Below are positions 29,846-37,769 of a DNA stretch of 64,000 bases, in pieces. The position numbers were made by a program, and so were the translations under genes. The number at the start of each line of letters is the position of its first letter. Positions within the stretch are counted from its first letter, which is position 1. The notes under the pieces are model-generated. The model made no database searches, was not told the DNA's origin, and saw only the letters and a list, made by a program, of their open reading frames with translations. The stretch comes from Streptomyces sp. TSRI0107 (GTDB lineage Bacteria; Actinomycetota; Actinomycetes; Streptomycetales; Streptomycetaceae): assembly GCF_001905845.1 (NCBI RefSeq), contig NZ_LIVZ01000001.1, positions 124,001 through 188,000 of the forward strand, written 5' to 3'.

Positions 29846-30079
29846 ATGGCCAGCAAGGCTGAGAAGATCGTTGCCGGACTCGGTGGCATCGACAACATCG
29901 AGGAGATCGAAGGCTGCATCACCCGCCTGCGGGTCGAGGTCGGCGACGGCTCGCTGGTCGACGAGGCGGCTCTGAAGAGCGCGGGCGCCCACGGCGTCGT
30001 CAAGATGGGCACCGCCATCCAGGTCGTCATCGGCACCGACGCCGACCCGATCGCCGCGGAGATCGAAGACCTCATGTGA
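29846..30079 (+). CDS. nagF: PTS EIIB component for N-acetylglucosamine
   Basis: 77 residues, cytoplasmic. The phosphorylated cysteine is in EEIEGCITRLRVEV, the standard GlcNAc/glucose EIIB site. Other landmarks are LGGIDNIEEIEGC and HGVVKMGTAIQVVIGTDADPIAAEI. It receives phosphate from EIIA (Crr, not in this window) and passes it to sugar entering through NagE1/NagE2. ATG 29846 follows AGGGAGA. Divergent from nagE1; a hairpin terminator follows. Confidence 0.92.
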   Translation: MASKAEKIVAGLGGIDNIEEIEGCITRLRVEVGDGSLVDEAALKSAGAHGVVKMGTAIQVVIGTDADPIAAEIEDLM

Positions 30080-30098
30080 GCCCGGCTCACCGACGCCA

Positions 30099-30129
30099 GG
30101 GGCCCTCCCACGCCCGGGAAGGGCCCCTT
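30099..30129 (+). terminator. Hairpin terminator after nagF
   Basis: GGGGCCCTCCC against GGGAAGGGCCCC with one bulged A and a 6-base loop, then TTCC. It ends 24 bases before rph. Confidence 0.8.
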
Positions 30130-30152
30130 CCGTATGCGGCTAGGCTCGCCCC

Positions 30153-30890
30153 ATGTCTCGAATCGACGGCCGTACCCCCGAACAACTCCGCCCGGTCACC
30201 ATCGAACGCGGCTGGAGCAAGCACGCCGAGGGCTCCGTCCTCGTCTCCTTCGGCGCCACGAAGGTCCTCTGCACCGCCTCCTTCACCGAAGGCGTCCCGC
30301 GCTGGCGCAAGGGCAGCGGCGAGGGCTGGGTCACCGCGGAGTACGCCATGCTGCCCCGCTCCACCAACACCCGCGGCGACCGCGAGTCCGTCAAGGGCAA
30401 GATCGGCGGCCGCACCCACGAGATCTCCCGCCTCATCGGCCGCTCCCTGCGCGCCGTCATCGACTACAAGGCGCTCGGCGAGAACACCATCGTCCTGGAC
30501 TGCGACGTCCTCCAGGCCGACGGCGGCACCCGCACGGCAGCCATCACCGGCGCGTACGTCGCCCTCGCCGACGCCGTCTCCTGGGCCCGGGGCCGGAAGC
30601 TGGTCAAGCCGGGCCGCCAGCCGCTGACCGGCACCGTCTCGGCCGTCTCCGTCGGCATCGTCGGCGGCGTCCCGCTCCTCGACCTCTGCTACGAGGAGGA
30701 CGTGCGCGCCGACACCGACATGAACGTCGTCTGCACCGGCGACGGCCGCTTCGTCGAGGTCCAGGGCACCGCCGAGGCCGAGCCCTTCGCCCGCGACGAA
30801 CTCAACGCCCTGCTCGACCTGGCGGTCGCCGGATGCGGCGAACTGGCGGCGGCGCAGCGCGCGGCGCTTGATACGGTCGACGAAAAGTAA
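30153..30890 (+). CDS. rph: Ribonuclease PH
   Basis: 245 residues. A phosphorolytic 3'-5' exoribonuclease that trims tRNA 3' ends. Typical features are [39 protein letters not shown] at the start, [12 protein letters not shown] (phosphate and RNA binding) and [24 protein letters not shown] in the core. It forms a hexameric ring. The length is normal for the family. Pairing with rdgB downstream is a common bacterial linkage, here with one lipoprotein gene in between. Confidence 0.95.
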   Translation: MSRIDGRTPEQLRPVTIERGWSKHAEGSVLVSFGATKVLCTASFTEGVPRWRKGSGEGWVTAEYAMLPRSTNTRGDRESVKGKIGGRTHEISRLIGRSLRAVIDYKALGENTIVLDCDVLQADGGTRTAAITGAYVALADAVSWARGRKLVKPGRQPLTGTVSAVSVGIVGGVPLLDLCYEEDVRADTDMNVVCTGDGRFVEVQGTAEAEPFARDELNALLDLAVAGCGELAAAQRAALDTVDEK

Positions 30891-31030
30891 AGGACGCACA
30901 AAGAGCGGCGGTCGGCGCGGGCAACCGCACCGCCCGCCGCCGCGTCTTGAGAGGTACGGGCGCACGGCATCGACTCCGTGCGCCCGGCCAGTTCGGGCCC
31001 CGCGGGCCTGCGTCAGGGAGGGAACGAAAC

Positions 31031-31432
31031 ATGGCCGTGAGCCGTCGCCGTCGTAGCCGTACCGTCATAGCCGCCACCGTGGCTGCCGTCGGACTGACGC
31101 TCGGCCTCACCACCGGCTGCGACGCCGTCAGCAAGGCACTCGACTGCGTCGAGACCGCCGACGCCGTCGCCGACGCCGTGACCGACCTCCAGCAGGCCGT
31201 GGACAACGCGGCCGACGACCCCGCGAAGACCCAGGAAGCCATCGACGCCGTCGGGGACAGCCTCAACAAGATCGACAGCGAGACGGGCGACGCCGACCTC
31301 GACAAGGCCACCGCGGACCTCCGGCGCGCCCTGACCGACGTCACCACCGCCGTCGAGAACGGCGACGCCACCCCCGACATCAGCGGCGTCACCGACGCGG
31401 CCGGCGAACTGACCAAGGTCTGCACCTCGTAG
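31031..31432 (+). CDS. Small secreted lipoprotein with a helical domain
   Basis: 133 residues. A twin-arginine-like basic start (SRRRRSRTVIAATVAAVGLTLGLTTGC) with a lipobox ending TTGC, so it is lipid-anchored outside. The mature part is short amphipathic helices rich in Asp/Ala (ADAVADAVTDLQQAVDNAADDPAKTQEAIDAVGDSLNKI) with two more cysteines (DC and VC), which may form a disulphide. No named family; function unknown. It is set between rph and rdgB on the same strand with its own GGGAGGGA SD. Confidence 0.75.
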   Translation: MAVSRRRRSRTVIAATVAAVGLTLGLTTGCDAVSKALDCVETADAVADAVTDLQQAVDNAADDPAKTQEAIDAVGDSLNKIDSETGDADLDKATADLRRALTDVTTAVENGDATPDISGVTDAAGELTKVCTS

Positions 31433-31467
31433 GCCCACGGCTCACGGGGACCGGAATACTGGTCCCC

Positions 31468-32073
31468 ATGACCCGCTTGATCCTCGCCACCCGCAACGCC
31501 GGAAAGATCACCGAGCTGAAGGCGATCCTCGCCGACGCCGGGCTGCCCCACGAACTCGTCGGCGCGGACGCCTTCCCCGACATCCCCGACGTCAAGGAAA
31601 CCGGCGTCACGTTCGCCGAGAACGCCCTGCTCAAGGCCCACGCCCTGGCCCAGGCGACCGGCCTGCCCGCCGTGGCCGACGACTCCGGCCTCTGCGTGGA
31701 AGTCCTGGGCGGCGCGCCGGGCATCTTCTCCGCCCGCTGGGCCGGCCGCCACGGCGACGACAAGGCCAACCTCGACCTGCTCCTGGCCCAGCTCTCCGAC
31801 ATCGCCGACACCCACCGCGCGGCCCACTTCGCCTGCGCGGCCGCCCTGGCCCTCCCCGACGGCACGGAACGCGTGGTCGAGGGCCAACTCCGCGGCACCC
31901 TCCGCCACACCCCCGCCGGCACCGGCGGCTTCGGCTACGACCCGATCCTCCAGCCCGACGGCGAAACCCGCACCTGCGCGGAACTGACCCCCGAGGAGAA
32001 GAACGCCATCAGCCACCGCGGCAAGGCGTTCCGGGCACTCGTACCGGTGGTGCGGGAGCTGCTCGGGGCCTGA
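31468..32073 (+). CDS. rdgB: XTP/dITP pyrophosphatase (RdgB/HAM1)
   Basis: 201 residues. It hydrolyses deaminated purine nucleotides (dITP, XTP) to keep them out of DNA and RNA. Family motifs: LILATRNAGKITELKAIL at the start, VTFAENALLKAHALAQATGLPAVADDSGLCV, and GGFGYDPILQPDG with EEKNAISHRGKAF near the end. Homodimeric, Mg-dependent. ATG 31468. It is followed by a strong hairpin that faces the tRNA gene from the other strand. Confidence 0.96.
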   Translation: MTRLILATRNAGKITELKAILADAGLPHELVGADAFPDIPDVKETGVTFAENALLKAHALAQATGLPAVADDSGLCVEVLGGAPGIFSARWAGRHGDDKANLDLLLAQLSDIADTHRAAHFACAAALALPDGTERVVEGQLRGTLRHTPAGTGGFGYDPILQPDGETRTCAELTPEEKNAISHRGKAFRALVPVVRELLGA

Positions 32074-32093
32074 GGCGGCGGGGAACGCGCGGA

Positions 32094-32125
32094 GGGCTCG
32101 GCCCGCACAGTGCGGGACCGAGCCC
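32094..32125. terminator. Bidirectional hairpin between rdgB and tRNA-Leu
   Basis: Arms GGGCTCGGCCCGC and GCGGGACCGAGCCC (one bulged A), 5-base loop ACAGT. It is followed by TCTTC on the plus side and is only 10 bases past the tRNA 3' end, so it can stop both convergent transcripts. Confidence 0.85.
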
Positions 32126-32134
32126 TCTTCAGGG

Positions 32135-32219
32135 TGCGGTCGGTGGGACTCGAACCCACACGGGATTTCTCCCACGGGCACCTAAAACCCGCGCGTATCG
32201 CCTATTTCGCCACGACCGC
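32135..32219 (-). tRNA. tRNA-Leu (anticodon UAG)
   Basis: 85 nucleotides, class II with a long variable arm. The acceptor stem is GCGGTCG/CGACCGC with discriminator A. The anticodon stem CGGGT/GCCCG holds the loop TTTAGGT, so the anticodon is TAG (UAG in RNA), reading CUN leucine codons. The T-arm GTGGGTTCGAGTCCCAC is standard. The CCA end is not encoded (the next bases are CCC). tRNA genes are frequent insertion sites, and an HNH endonuclease gene begins upstream. Confidence 0.95.
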
Positions 32220-32237
32220 CCCAAAACGGACATCCGG

Positions 32238-33278
32238 CTACGCCGTGCCGCTTGGTGACCACAGTGTACGGGGACGCCCGTCCCCGCCGTGCCGGGACTT
32301 CCCGCGGCACCATGTGGCCGTCAGTGCGTGGCAGTTCGGGCAGAGATAGCGCAGATTCTCCGCCCGGTTGTCCAGCCAGTTGCCGTCGATGTGGTCGATC
32401 TGGAGCGTGATCGGCTGCCCCAGCCACTCGCCGTCGTTCCCGCAGGACGCGCATCGGTAGGGAATGCCGCGCTCTTGAAGGGCCGCATGCAGTCGTTCCC
32501 GGTTGAGGCGCGCAGACCCGGACGGCAGGACGCTGAGGACGCCGTCGGTGCTCGATCGCCTCGAGGCTGCCGGAGCCGAGCCCCAGGACCGTCGCTTGAA
32601 GTGGCTGGTGTCGAGCTTCATCTGCGCCACCCGGCGGCGCACCCGACGGTGGTTGGTGTGGTTCACCTCGAGCCCCAGGGCGCGCATGACGTCCGCGTAA
32701 CTCTCGCTGGAGCGTACGGCGGCGCGGAGCTTGTCGTCCGGCGGGGCGGACCGGGTGTGGCGGAAGTGGGAGGTGTCGATCGAGCGCTCCCGGAGTATGC
32801 GACCCAGAGCCGCCCTGGACCGCCCGTCGTCCGGAATGCCGAGCGCTCTGGCCGTGCTGCGGATGCTGTCGGCGGACGCGGCGGCGGCGCGCAGCTCCTC
32901 GTCGGTGAACGGCAGCTCGATGCGGCGTCGGCTGATGCCCGGGAAATGGCTGATGTCGATGCCCGCCGCCTCGATGCGGCGACGGATGTGCGAAAGCGTG
33001 CCGACTGCCGGGGTCGCCCCCAGCTTGAGGGCGACCTCACGCAGGCTCGTGGACGATGCGGCGGCTTCGGCGATCGCGCCGTCCGGATACCTGCGCCAGG
33101 GGCTGCGCTGCTTGAAGTGGCCGGTGTCGATGCCGTGCGCGGCGACCTTCTGCTGCAGTACTCGGCGCTGTCCGCCGCTGGGCTTGAGGCCCAAGCGCCG
33201 CATGAGCTCGTTCCACGTGTGTGAATCGCTCACGGCGGCCGTCAGCAGCTCGCGAGCGTACTTGTCCATGTCGCCCAT
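32238..33278 (-). CDS. HNH endonuclease with four internal helical repeats
   Basis: 346 residues. The C-terminal third (~275-335) is an HNH domain with a zinc knuckle: YRCASCGNDGEW, LQIDHIDGNWLDNRAENLRYLCPNCHALT. The N-terminal ~235 residues are four repeats of ~55-65 residues, each a probable helix-turn-helix ending in I/L-D-T/I-S/G-HF (GIDTGHF, GIDISHF, SIDTSHF, LDTSHF). This layout (tandem DNA-binding repeats plus HNH nuclease) suits site-specific cutting like homing endonucleases. ATG 33278 follows GGGGGGA. The target is unknown. Position beside a tRNA gene suggests acquisition. Confidence 0.85.
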   Translation of the reverse strand: MGDMDKYARELLTAAVSDSHTWNELMRRLGLKPSGGQRRVLQQKVAAHGIDTGHFKQRSPWRRYPDGAIAEAAASSTSLREVALKLGATPAVGTLSHIRRRIEAAGIDISHFPGISRRRIELPFTDEELRAAAASADSIRSTARALGIPDDGRSRAALGRILRERSIDTSHFRHTRSAPPDDKLRAAVRSSESYADVMRALGLEVNHTNHRRVRRRVAQMKLDTSHFKRRSWGSAPAASRRSSTDGVLSVLPSGSARLNRERLHAALQERGIPYRCASCGNDGEWLGQPITLQIDHIDGNWLDNRAENLRYLCPNCHALTATWCRGKSRHGGDGRPRTLWSPSGTA

Positions 33279-33379
33279 ATCCCCCCGAATCGGCTAGGTG
33301 TTCCCGTCTCGCACAGATCAATGATCTGGATCGCGACGGGTCACGCCTGGCCGCGCGATGGAGGGGGCGGCGGCTGGCG

Positions 33380-33847
33380 TCAGATCCCCAGATCCTTGAT
33401 GATCTTGGCCACGTGGCCGGTCGCCTTGACGTTGTACAGGGCGCGTTCGACCTTGCCCTGTTCGTCGACGACGACCGTGGAGCGGATGACGCCGACGACC
33501 GTCTTGCCGTAGAGCTTCTTCTCGCCGAAGGCGCCGTAGGACTCCAGGACCTGCTTGTCGGGGTCGGCGAGGAGGGTGACCTTCAGGGATTCCGTCTCGC
33601 GGAACTTGGCCAGCTTCTCCGGCTTGTCCGGGGAGATGCCGATCACGTCGTAGCCCGCGCCGGCCAGCAGTTCCAGGTTGTCGGTGAAGTCGCAGGCCTG
33701 CTTGGTGCACCCGGGGGTGAGGGCGGCGGGGTAGAAGTAGACGATGACCTTGCGGCCCTTGTGGTCGGCCAGGGACACCTGGTTGCCGTCGGCGTCGGGC
33801 AGGGTGAAGCCGGGAGCTTCGTCCCCGGGCTGAAGTCGCTCGCTCAT
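33380..33847 (-). CDS. bcp: Peroxiredoxin of the Bcp/PrxQ type
   Basis: 155 residues, cytoplasmic. It reduces hydrogen peroxide and organic hydroperoxides with thioredoxin. The peroxidatic cysteine sits in YFYPAALTPGCTKQACDFTDNL, with the resolving cysteine five residues later, the typical PrxQ Cx4C spacing. ATG 33847 gives SERLQPGDEAPGFTLPD, the family N-terminus. It is divergent from the DUF3618 gene with a 94-base gap. Nothing unusual. Confidence 0.94.
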   Translation of the reverse strand: MSERLQPGDEAPGFTLPDADGNQVSLADHKGRKVIVYFYPAALTPGCTKQACDFTDNLELLAGAGYDVIGISPDKPEKLAKFRETESLKVTLLADPDKQVLESYGAFGEKKLYGKTVVGVIRSTVVVDEQGKVERALYNVKATGHVAKIIKDLGI

Positions 33848-33941
33848 CCGGCTAGCGTAACCGGGGGTGCTGACAGTGCGCCGAGCCGCAGAGCTGACAG
33901 ACTGTCCGGAACAGGCAAACGCAGACTTCGGAGGCCGTACG

Positions 33942-34271
33942 GTGGCGGATACGTCGGACACCAGAACCCCGGCGCAGATCGAGGCGGACATCAAGCGCCG
34001 CCGCGAGCTGCTGGCCGAGACGCTCGACGAGATCGGGGTGCGGGTGCATCCGAAGACCATCGTCGGGGACGCCAAGGCCAGGGTCGTATCGAATGTCGAT
34101 CGCACTCTCGGCCGGGCGTACGTCGAGGTCAATCGGGTCGTGAGCGATGTGAAGGCCTCGTTCGTGGACGACCAGGGGGCACCGCGCCTGGAGCGGGTCG
34201 TGCCCGTCGCGGTGGTCGCCGTCGCGTTCGTCGGGGTCCTCGTGCTCGGGACCCGGCGACGCAAGGGCTGA
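33942..34271 (+). CDS. DUF3618 membrane-anchored protein
   Basis: 109 residues. The N-terminal TPAQIEADIKRRRELLAETLDEIGVRVHPKTIVGDAKARV is the DUF3618 signature, an amphipathic helical region, and residues ~88-104 form one membrane helix (VVPVAVVAVAFVGVLVL) followed by RRRKG. GTG 33942 is set by GGAGG seven bases upstream. DUF3618 proteins are common in actinobacteria and their role is unclear; membrane stress and coat roles have been suggested. A GroES-like gene follows 24 bases on, so they may be co-transcribed. Confidence 0.8.
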   Translation: MADTSDTRTPAQIEADIKRRRELLAETLDEIGVRVHPKTIVGDAKARVVSNVDRTLGRAYVEVNRVVSDVKASFVDDQGAPRLERVVPVAVVAVAFVGVLVLGTRRRKG

Positions 34272-34295
34272 GGCAGGACAGGTAGGTTCGAAGGC

Positions 34296-34652
34296 GTGAG
34301 CGCCAAGAGAGACGACCAGAGCATTGCGCACGACAAGCTGCCCATCCGGATGCTGCACGACCGCGTGCTCGTCCGGCAGGACACCAGCGAGGGCGAGCGG
34401 CGTTCCGGTGGCGGCATCCTGATCCCCGCCACGGCGGCCGTGGGCCGTCGGCTGGCCTGGGCGGAGGTCGTCGCGGTGGGGCAGAACGTACGGACCGTGG
34501 AGCCGGGCGACCGCGTGCTCTACGACCCGGAGGACCGCGCGGAGGTCGAGGTGCGCGGTGTCGCGTACGTGCTGATGCGCGAGCGCGACCTGCACGCCGT
34601 GGCCGCGGACCGGTTCGAGGGGTCCGAGGACTCCACGGGGCTCTACCTGTAG
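34296..34652 (+). CDS. Divergent GroES-like co-chaperonin
   Basis: 118 residues, GTG start. The GroES fold is visible: KLPIRMLHDRVLVRQDTSEGERRSGGGILIPATA (mobile-loop region) and AWAEVVAVGQNVRTVEPGDRVLYDPEDRAEVEVRGVAYVLMRERDL. It differs from the housekeeping GroES (about 102 residues), with an N-terminal extension and a C-terminal EGSEDSTGLYL tail, and no groEL is next to it. It may serve as a paralogue for one of the GroELs of Streptomyces or have a separate role. A strong terminator follows. Confidence 0.85.
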   Translation: MSAKRDDQSIAHDKLPIRMLHDRVLVRQDTSEGERRSGGGILIPATAAVGRRLAWAEVVAVGQNVRTVEPGDRVLYDPEDRAEVEVRGVAYVLMRERDLHAVAADRFEGSEDSTGLYL

Positions 34653-34687
34653 AGCGGAAGCGCGGGAGCGGAAGCGCGTGAGCGGAA

Positions 34688-34727
34688 GAGGAACGGGCTG
34701 GTGACGCTTGTCACCGGCCCGTTCCTC
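34688..34727 (+). terminator. Strong hairpin terminator after the GroES-like gene
   Basis: An 18-base stem (GAGGAACGGGCTGGTGAC at 34688-34705 against 34710-34727, one G-U pair) with a 4-base loop GCTT, followed by a pyrimidine run. It lies 35 bases past the stop codon and 49 bases before the riboswitch. Confidence 0.9.
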
Positions 34728-34776
34728 GTCTTCCCTCGTCTCCCTCGTCTTCCGGCTTTGCTACGGTGGAAACGCA

Positions 34777-34819
34777 CCCGACGAGACGCGCCGTACCGGG
34801 TTGAAGGCAAAGACGACGC
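34777..34819 (+). promoter_or_regulatory. Guanidine-III (ykkC-III) riboswitch controlling the SMR exporter
   Basis: The 43-base segment has the layout and much of the sequence of the guanidine-III class: CCCG-ACGAG, then GCGCCGUACCGGG, then AAAGACGACGC. P1 pairs CCCG (34777-34780) with CGGG (34797-34800). The pseudoknot pairs GCGCCGU with ACGACGC (34813-34819) with one mismatch. It resembles the crystallised T. tenerifaensis RNA as I recall it. A -10-like TACGGT at 34762 places the start just upstream. The SD GGAGG (34845-34849) can pair with CCTCC immediately downstream, so control is probably translational: guanidine folding frees the SD. Confidence 0.85.
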
Positions 34820-34857
34820 ACCCCCGTCAGTCCGCCTGTCTCTCGGAGGTGCCTCCC

Positions 34858-35178
34858 ATGGCCTGGGTTCTGCTGATCATCGCCGGTCTGCTCGAAGTCG
34901 GCTGGTCGATCGGGATGAAGTACACCGACGGTTTCACCCGCCTCGTCCCCAGCCTGTTCACCGGCGCCGGCATCGTCGCCAGCATGCTGCTGCTGTCCTA
35001 TGCGTCCCGGTCCCTTCCCATCGGCACCGCCTACGGCGTCTGGGTCGGGATCGGTGCCGCCGGTGCGGCGGTGCTCGGCATGGTGGTGCTGGGGGAGCCG
35101 GCGACCGCCGCCCGGATCTTCTTCGTCTGTCTGCTGCTGGTGGCCGTGGTGGGTCTGAAGGTGACCTCCGGGCACTGA
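34858..35178 (+). CDS. gdx: SMR-family guanidinium exporter (SugE/Gdx)
   Basis: 106 residues, four membrane helices. The conserved Glu13 in LIIAGLLEVGWSIGMKYTDGF is the SMR substrate/proton site; the GLLEVGW and KYTDGF context is the guanidinium-exporter (Gdx) type. It exports guanidinium in exchange for protons. The guanidine-III riboswitch just upstream strongly supports this over a multidrug role. ATG 34858 sits 8 bases from GGAGG. Converges on the PBP gene with 18 bases between stops. Confidence 0.93.
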   Translation: MAWVLLIIAGLLEVGWSIGMKYTDGFTRLVPSLFTGAGIVASMLLLSYASRSLPIGTAYGVWVGIGAAGAAVLGMVVLGEPATAARIFFVCLLLVAVVGLKVTSGH

Positions 35179-35196
35179 GTCAGCCGACCCGGCCGC

Positions 35197-37569
35197 TCAC
35201 TGCCTGCGGGTTCCGCCCGTCGCCCCCGCGGCCGTCCCGGCCACCACCCCGCCGTCGGTGTCGCCGGTGGTGCCGCCGTCCGTGGTGCCGCCGGTCGTCG
35301 TGTCGCCGGTGGTGCCGCCGTCGGTGGTGGTGCCGCCGTCCGTGGCCGTGCCGCCGTCGGTGGGGGTGCCACCGGTCGTCGTGTCCCCGGTGGTGCCGCC
35401 GTCGGTGGTCGTGCCGCCGTCGCCGGTGGTGCCGTCCGTCGTGCCGCCCTGCGTCTGGCCCTCGGTCGGTCCCTCGGTGTCGTCGCCGGGCTCGTCGCTC
35501 GTCTCGTCGGTGGGCTCGCTGGTGCTCGGGTCCGGGGAGGCGGGCGGGACGCTCGGGTAGACCCATTCCTCGGCGCCGTCCTGGAGCGTCAGGCTGAAGT
35601 CGCGGACCGGGGTGCCCTTGAGGGCGTCCTTGGTGAACTGCGCCCAGATGTCGGCGGGCGCGCCGCCGCCGTTCATGCGCGGTTCGCCCATCGCGCCGTA
35701 CAGCGACTTGTGCGCGGCGGTGACCGGGTCCTGGCCCATGACGGCGACGACGGTGGCCAGGTCGGGGGTGTAGCCGGCGAACCAGGCGGCGGTGTCCTCC
35801 TCGGCGGTGCCGGTCTTGCCGGCGGCGGGGCGGCCGGCGGCCTGCGCGGCGGTCGCGGTGCCGTTCTCGACGACGCTCTGGAGGATCGAGGTGGTGGTGT
35901 CGGCGGCGGCGCGGCTGATCGCCTGGCGGGTCTTGCGCTCGGGGAGCCGGACGTCGGTGCCGTCCTTGGTGACCTTTTCGATCATGGTGTAGGTGCCGTG
36001 CTCGCCGTGGTTGGCGAGGGTGGCGTACGCCTCCGCCATGTCGAGGACGCTGGCCGTGGCCGTGCCGAGCGCGATGGACGGGCCGGCGTGCAGTTCGGGG
36101 GTGTCCTTCGGCAGGCCGAGGTCGATCGCGGTCTGCTTGACCTTGTCGGAGCCGACGTCGACGGCCATCTGCGCGTACACCGAGTTCACGGACTTGTCGG
36201 TGGCCTCGCGGACGGTGATGTCGCCGTAGTCGTAGTGGTCCTCGTTCTCGGGGGCGTAGTGGCCGCCGTCCCAGCCCTGGACGGGGCGCTCGCTGGTGCC
36301 GTCGTAGATCGTGTTCGGGGTGATGAGGCGGCCGTCCTGGGTGGTGGAGTCGTTCTCGGCGGCGGAGGTGAACACGAACGGCTTGAAGGTGGAGCCGACC
36401 TGGAAGTCGCGGCGGGTGGCGTTCGGCGTGTACTGCTTGACGTAGTCGATGCCGTTGTACATCGCCACGACCTTGCCGGTCTGCGGGTCGACGGCGGCGC
36501 CGCCCGCGCGGACGTAGGTGTCGACCTTGTTGTTCTTCTTGTCCAGCTTGTCCATCAGCTGGTCGTTGACGGCCTTGACGAAGGCGTCCTGCCGGGGCTT
36601 CTCCAGGGTGGTGGTGATGCGGTAGCCGCCCGCGTCGAGGGCGTCCGCGTCGACGATGCCGTTCTCGATCAGGTAGTCCTGCGCGATCCGCACGACGTAG
36701 CCGCGCTGCCCGGACAGGCCGGTGGAGACGGTGGTCTCCTTCGGCATCGGGAACTTCATCCCGGCCCGCTTGGACTCCGTCAGCCAGCCCTCCTTGACCA
36801 TGCCGTCCAGCACGTAGTTCCAGCGGGCCTCGGCGGCCTTCCGGTTCTGCGGGTGGGCGACCACGTCGTACTCGCTGGGCGCGTTCAGCAGCGCGGCGAG
36901 GTAGGCGCCCTTGGCCGCGTCGAGCTCGGTCGCGTCGACGCCGTAGTAGGCCTGGGCGGCGGCCTGGATGCCGTAGGCGTTGCGGCCGAAGTAGCTGGTG
37001 TTGAGGTAGCCCTGGAGGATGTCGTCCTTGCTCTTCTCGCGGTCCAGCTTGATCGCGATGAAGAACTCCTTCGCCTTGCGGGTCAGGGTCTGCTCCTGGG
37101 CCAGGTAGTAGTTCTTCACGTACTGCTGGGTGATCGTGGAGCCGGACTGCTTGCCCTTGCCGGTGGCGGTGTTCCAGCCGGCCCGCAGCATCGCCTTGGG
37201 GTCGACGGCGGACTCGGAGTAGAAGTCGCGGTCCTCGGCGGCCAGCACGGCGTGCTGGGCGTCCTTGGAGATCTGGCCGAGGGTGACGTTTTCCCGGTTG
37301 ACCTCGCCGTCGCGGGCGAGCACGGTGCCGTCGGCGTAGAGGTAGACGTTGCTCTGCTTGACGGCGAGGGCGTTGGCCGGCGGGATCTTGACCAGCGAGT
37401 AGCCGAGGAAGAACAGGCCCGCCAGCAGCAGGAGGCCGATCACGAAGGTACCGAGCACCATCCGCCAGGTGGGGATGATCCGGCGCCAGCCGGTGCGCCT
37501 GGGCTTCTTGGCCTTCTCGCCCCCCGGCCCGCCCTCGGTCGGCTGCTGCGCCTGCGGCTCGTCGCTCAT
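35197..37569 (-). CDS. Class A penicillin-binding protein (glycosyltransferase-transpeptidase)
   Basis: 790 residues. A basic N-terminus and one membrane helix (~37-57) come first. The GT51 domain follows with Glu112 in LAAEDRDFY and GSTITQQYVKNYYL, then the transpeptidase domain with Ser393-TFK (GSTFKPF), SVN at 460-462 and KTGTAE from Lys585. It polymerises and cross-links peptidoglycan. After ~675 the tail is disordered: first Pro/Ser/Asp/Glu, then Thr/Gly/Asp repeats (TTTDGGTTGDTTTGG). Such tails occur on Streptomyces PBPs; here it is unusually repetitive. ATG 37569 is 12 bases from AGGAG, slightly long. Divergent from the ABC-2 exporter genes. Confidence 0.94.
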   Translation of the reverse strand: MSDEPQAQQPTEGGPGGEKAKKPRRTGWRRIIPTWRMVLGTFVIGLLLLAGLFFLGYSLVKIPPANALAVKQSNVYLYADGTVLARDGEVNRENVTLGQISKDAQHAVLAAEDRDFYSESAVDPKAMLRAGWNTATGKGKQSGSTITQQYVKNYYLAQEQTLTRKAKEFFIAIKLDREKSKDDILQGYLNTSYFGRNAYGIQAAAQAYYGVDATELDAAKGAYLAALLNAPSEYDVVAHPQNRKAAEARWNYVLDGMVKEGWLTESKRAGMKFPMPKETTVSTGLSGQRGYVVRIAQDYLIENGIVDADALDAGGYRITTTLEKPRQDAFVKAVNDQLMDKLDKKNNKVDTYVRAGGAAVDPQTGKVVAMYNGIDYVKQYTPNATRRDFQVGSTFKPFVFTSAAENDSTTQDGRLITPNTIYDGTSERPVQGWDGGHYAPENEDHYDYGDITVREATDKSVNSVYAQMAVDVGSDKVKQTAIDLGLPKDTPELHAGPSIALGTATASVLDMAEAYATLANHGEHGTYTMIEKVTKDGTDVRLPERKTRQAISRAAADTTTSILQSVVENGTATAAQAAGRPAAGKTGTAEEDTAAWFAGYTPDLATVVAVMGQDPVTAAHKSLYGAMGEPRMNGGGAPADIWAQFTKDALKGTPVRDFSLTLQDGAEEWVYPSVPPASPDPSTSEPTDETSDEPGDDTEGPTEGQTQGGTTDGTTGDGGTTTDGGTTGDTTTGGTPTDGGTATDGGTTTDGGTTGDTTTGGTTDGGTTGDTDGGVVAGTAAGATGGTRRQ

Positions 37570-37769
37570 GTCGTGCACGGACTCCTGTTTTAGCCGCGTA
37601 CGTTGTCGTACGCCTCGTACGTCTTCTGCGCCCCCCGATAGAGACTCTCGCACCGCGCGTTCCGTTCCCGGATCGCCGCACCTGTCGCGGCGGAATTCGC
37701 CTGACAGCCCGGTCGGCCGCCCGCTAGGCTCCTGCGCTTCGTGTCGGGCGGTCCTGGAGGGCGGTTGGC

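Noticed and set aside
32135..33278. An integrated element with att repeats at tRNA-Leu.
   Set aside because: No integrase and no second copy of the tRNA 3' end was found nearby; the HNH gene alone does not prove an island.
35230..35450. A second run of short repeats (GTGCCGCCGTC-like).
   Set aside because: These are the codons of the PBP Thr/Gly/Asp tail read on the other strand, not an array or promoter cluster.
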